This document shows, one piece after another, positions 8,701 to 10,112 of a stretch of DNA of 10,112 nt. The DNA is from an uncultured Opitutia bacterium (lineage in GTDB: Bacteria > Verrucomicrobiota > Verrucomicrobiae > Opitutales > MB11C04). The notes below the pieces were generated by a model. The model worked only from the letters and a program-made list of their open reading frames with translations, had not been told where the DNA came from and ran no database searches. Each line of letters begins with the position of its first letter. Position 1 is the stretch's first letter. Position numbers and translations under genes: made by a program. Where the stretch lies: positions 1 to 10,112 of the forward strand of contig CAJWWH010000061.1 of NCBI GenBank assembly GCA_913048545.1, in the 5' to 3' direction.

Positions 8701-9207
8701 GGGCAGTATTATGTAAACCTTGCCATCAAGGACAAAGATCCAGATATTCGAATCGTTGGACTTCGTCTCGCCCGTCAACTGGAGGATGTTAGGGAGATCG
8801 AGGTGGTACAGAAACTGGTCTTGGACGATTCATCCGCAGTTCGACGGGAATGTGCCATTGCCTTACGGCACGATAAAAGCAAACAAGCAGCCAAATTGTG
8901 GGCTGAACTTGCGGCACTTCATGATGGAAAGGACCGTTGGTACCTCGAGGCACTTGGCCTTTCATCCGATTTGAACGCCGATGCCTGTTTTGAAGCATGG
9001 TTAAGTAAGGTAGGAGATAAGTGGAATACTCCTTCTGGAAGGGATGTGATCTGGCGAGTTCGGGCCAAATCTGCTCCGAATTACCTGATCAAGATTCTCA
9101 AAGATGAAAAAATTCCGCCCGCAAGTCACCCACGCTTCGTACGGGCTTTGGATTTCCATTCAGGGCCTGAAAGGGACAAGGCACTGGAATCTCTGCTCGA
9201 TATTTGA
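5797..9207 (+). CDS. Exported ThuA - NPCBM-like - PVC-type dehydrogenase - HEAT repeat protein
   Basis: A 1136-residue multidomain envelope protein. Residues 1-24 are a Sec signal peptide with likely cleavage after LLSA. Residues about 26-272 form a ThuA domain (class-I-amidotransferase-like fold), with SHGYFSHEHIAG (36-47) and FTGGHNHVNWG (245-255). Residues about 335-485 resemble an NPCBM carbohydrate-binding module (GIGCHANS, 432-439). Residues about 515-900 are the PVC-type membrane-bound dehydrogenase domain, a PQQ-type beta-propeller. It includes acidic DTDGDNKAD (574-582) and DKNGDDKPD (619-627) loops that look calcium-binding, and DPGVGGHNMRDLDRGRL (874-890) near its end. HEAT-like helical repeats fill about 915-1055. 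No CxxCH is present, although related proteins often end in a heme domain; that domain is on the next gene. ThuA proteins are linked to sugar oxidation pathways such as rhizobial trehalose use. The ATG directly precedes the signal peptide; no Shine-Dalgarno is seen. Two G8 runs lie in the coding sequence. Confidence 0.93.
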   Translation: MCSPNKIVILLFLNLFCVTGLLSADKKVVFIAGAKSHGYFSHEHIAGSKLLARQLDEANVGLKSVVVTDGGYPKDPNVFKGAAAVVVYCDGGGRHLLNSHLKEFDQIMKKGIGLACIHYGVEVPKGAPGDYFLKWIGGYFETNWSVNPHWTAHFKLFPNHPISSGVKPFSIKDEWYYHMRFREAMNGVTPILSSLPSADTLKRKDGAHSNNPHVRESVLKRKEKQHVAWAYQRGDDYNNGRGFGFTGGHNHVNWGSDNFRKLVLNGIVWISQNNVPSKGVDPGDLSIIDLQANQDYSPRGWTSEQIGGKLKEFNGRDPKKSAMAKPSSSNAAKPKVLFKSKVVTAQTPGQMIEISAVIEGAKELHLYVSDAGDGYSCDWADWVNPRLVEASGKETKLTSMKWKSASTGWGTVKLNKNTGGATMKVAGRKVEGIGCHANSLISYELPSHHKFTRFLAGGALDDGGALQGGAGNRSSIQFYVYSEKPKVLGNHKPSNFSKTTGKRIGEQGDPSHAVDNLDVHDELKASLFASEPMMLSPSAIDIDHRGRVWVCEVVNYRRHKNTREEGDRILILEDTDGDNKADKVKTFYQGRDVDSAHGVSVFGGKVVVAVADRIIVFTDKNGDDKPDSKKNLFTGISGAQHDHGIHAVHFGPDGKFYFNFGNSGRQIKDKNGNPIIDVAGNEVNDKRKPYQQGMVFRCNEDGSDFETIGWNFRNNWEAAVDSFGTVWQSDNDDDGNRGVRINYVMEFGNYGYRGEFSGKGWRDKRTNIETEIPLRHWHLNDPGVMPNLLQTGAGSPTGIMVYEGTLLPKVFQGQVIHCDAGPSVVRAYPVTKSGAGYDAEVMDILNGASRDKWFRPSDVAAAPDGSLMVADWYDPGVGGHNMRDLDRGRLFLVAPDGHQYKSPKLDISSIDGAIDGLKSPNQATRYLAWHSLRKQGKKAERALQKLWSDSNPRLRARAVWLLGKIDGRGQYYVNLAIKDKDPDIRIVGLRLARQLEDVREIEVVQKLVLDDSSAVRRECAIALRHDKSKQAAKLWAELAALHDGKDRWYLEALGLSSDLNADACFEAWLSKVGDKWNTPSGRDVIWRVRAKSAPNYLIKILKDEKIPPASHPRFVRALDFHSGPERDKALESLLDI
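6067..6074 (+). repeat. G8 homopolymer in the ThuA-domain coding region
   Basis: Eight consecutive G in codons Gly91-Gly93 of the ThuA-dehydrogenase gene. A one-base slip would shift the frame and abolish nearly the whole protein. Confidence 0.9.
7197..7204 (+). repeat. G8 homopolymer in the NPCBM-like coding region
   Basis: Eight consecutive G span codons Gln467 to Ala470. Loss of one G would lead to a stop at 7394-7396, leaving a ThuA and partial carbohydrate-binding product without the dehydrogenase. Confidence 0.9.
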
Positions 9208-9273
9208 TTGTTTTAGCTTTCGAGTTCGCCAAGCCAAAAGCGTAGTTTTCAACGGATAAATTTTAAGTATCTC

Positions 9274-10112
9274 ATGCCTTTATCTTCATCTGTTTTACTA
9301 GGCTTATTTCTTTTTGGTTTTCAAGTTTTGAGTCAGGAGGAAGCAAGCCCCCGGGACCGCCTTATTGTGGAAAGCCTTGTTCGCCTTAATCGTTTTGATG
9401 TTTCGGAAAATGAAAAATGGAAAGGAGCGGTTTTACGATGTGCCCGTTCTCTCCGTTCACAGGAAGGGTATTTCGAATTAGTCGAGCAGTTTTCCATTCT
9501 GGAAGAGGTACCTGAATTGATTCAGCTTGTAAAAAAGGATGCCACCACTACTGAAGCCTCTCAAGCGGTCAAGTTGATCTTTGATTTTGGTGAGCATGAA
9601 AAACTTGCAAATCTATTGTTTTCCGCCGATAGAGAAACGGCAATTGCCTATTCTACCCTTATTGGTTTTGTAAAAACTGATGAGTCCCGAAAGCTTTTAG
9701 AAAGTTTTGAAGCCATAAATAAACCTTCTTTATCCACATCGATTAAGGATCCTGCCCGGCTATCTAGCTTAGAGGAGATAGAAATTTTTTCTGCCCGCTC
9801 TGGAAATATCAAGGAGGGAAGGGGTGTATTTCAAAAATTTTGCTTTGCCTGTCACAAGGCGGGTGATCTTGGTATGGATTACGGACCCGGGTTGTCAGAA
9901 ATTGGTGATAAACTTCCGAAAAGCGAGTTAATTCTTTCCATCGTAAAACCAAATAACGGGATAAGTTTTGATTATGAAGGATGGACTATCGAAAAAAGAA
10001 ATGGAGAAGTTTTTACTGGAGTAATTAGTGAAGGCGTGGAGGATGTGATCGTTCGGATGGTGGGCGGACTCAGTCAAAGGATCAAGAAGGCGGATATAAG
10101 CAAACGATCCAA
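9274..10112 (+). CDS. Exported PVC-type CxxCH heme-binding (cytochrome c-like) protein, partial
   Basis: The first 279 residues of a gene that runs off the right edge. Residues 1-20 are a hydrophobic signal peptide with likely cleavage after VLS, though it lacks an N-terminal positive charge. Residues about 25-160 are helical, HEAT-like and poorly conserved. The PVC heme-binding domain begins near 177: G-x-x-x-F ahead of the c-type heme motif C190-F-A-C193-H194, then DYGPGLSEIGDKLPKSEL (202-219), SIVKPNNGIS (222-231), YEGW (234-237) and GEVFTGV (244-250). These fit the domain that normally ends fused PVC dehydrogenases. A Met serving as distal heme ligand is not identified here and may lie beyond the edge. 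The gene is 66 bp after the ThuA-dehydrogenase gene with no evident terminator between, so they are probably one transcript, and this protein probably accepts its electrons. The start is set by the signal peptide; no Shine-Dalgarno is visible. Confidence 0.9.
   Translation, partial: MPLSSSVLLGLFLFGFQVLSQEEASPRDRLIVESLVRLNRFDVSENEKWKGAVLRCARSLRSQEGYFELVEQFSILEEVPELIQLVKKDATTTEASQAVKLIFDFGEHEKLANLLFSADRETAIAYSTLIGFVKTDESRKLLESFEAINKPSLSTSIKDPARLSSLEEIEIFSARSGNIKEGRGVFQKFCFACHKAGDLGMDYGPGLSEIGDKLPKSELILSIVKPNNGISFDYEGWTIEKRNGEVFTGVISEGVEDVIVRMVGGLSQRIKKADISKRS

Noticed and set aside
9218..9240. Possible hairpin (GCTTT with AAAGC) between the dehydrogenase and heme genes
   Set aside because: The stem is only five pairs with a long loop and no T-run follows, so it does not support a terminator.
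9208..9273. The heme gene as a frameshifted remnant of the upstream gene
   Set aside because: There are 66 bp between the frames, and the second frame begins with a credible signal peptide and stays open for 279 codons with intact motifs.

Overview
The window looks like chromosomal DNA from a moderately AT-rich member of the Planctomycetota-Verrucomicrobiota (PVC) group, most likely a Verrucomicrobiota. The basis is three protein types typical of that group: a ThuA / PVC-type dehydrogenase fusion, a PVC-type CxxCH heme-binding protein, and a Tat-exported Gfo/Idh/MocA oxidoreductase beside a nucleoside:H+-symporter-like permease. The assignment rests on protein character only. Most starts lack a clear Shine-Dalgarno sequence. 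I see no tRNA, rRNA, CRISPR array, insertion sequence or integrase.

Left part (about 1-2820, + strand): three genes. The first is a single-span membrane protein with a long acidic, Pro/Ser/Thr-rich tail. It overlaps by one base (TAATG) a second membrane-anchored protein with a degenerate alpha/beta-hydrolase-like core. After a gap of about 80 bp comes a canonical alpha/beta hydrolase with a full Ser-Asp-His triad. I do not recognise the first two as named families.

Middle part (2853-5658, - strand): a Tat-secreted NAD(P)-type oxidoreductase (Gfo/Idh/MocA) and, upstream of it on the same strand, a 12-span MFS permease of the nucleoside:H+ symporter type. They are separated by a 220-bp AT-rich gap that holds a weak promoter candidate and no convincing gene.

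Right part (5797-10112, + strand): a 1136-residue exported protein with ThuA, NPCBM-like, PVC-type dehydrogenase beta-propeller and HEAT-repeat regions. It is followed after 66 bp by a second exported protein that carries the CxxCH heme-binding domain and runs off the window. In many PVC relatives the dehydrogenase, HEAT and heme parts form one polypeptide; here they are on two genes, each with its own signal peptide. A perfect 9+9-bp inverted repeat lies in the 138-bp divergent region between the permease and this gene pair.

Interpretation: the middle and right parts could form a cell-envelope sugar-processing module. The ThuA protein and the Tat oxidoreductase would act on an oxidised or rare sugar outside the cytoplasm, electrons from the PQQ-type propeller would pass to the separate cytochrome, and the permease would import the product. 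The domain calls are well supported; the substrate and the joint role are inference.
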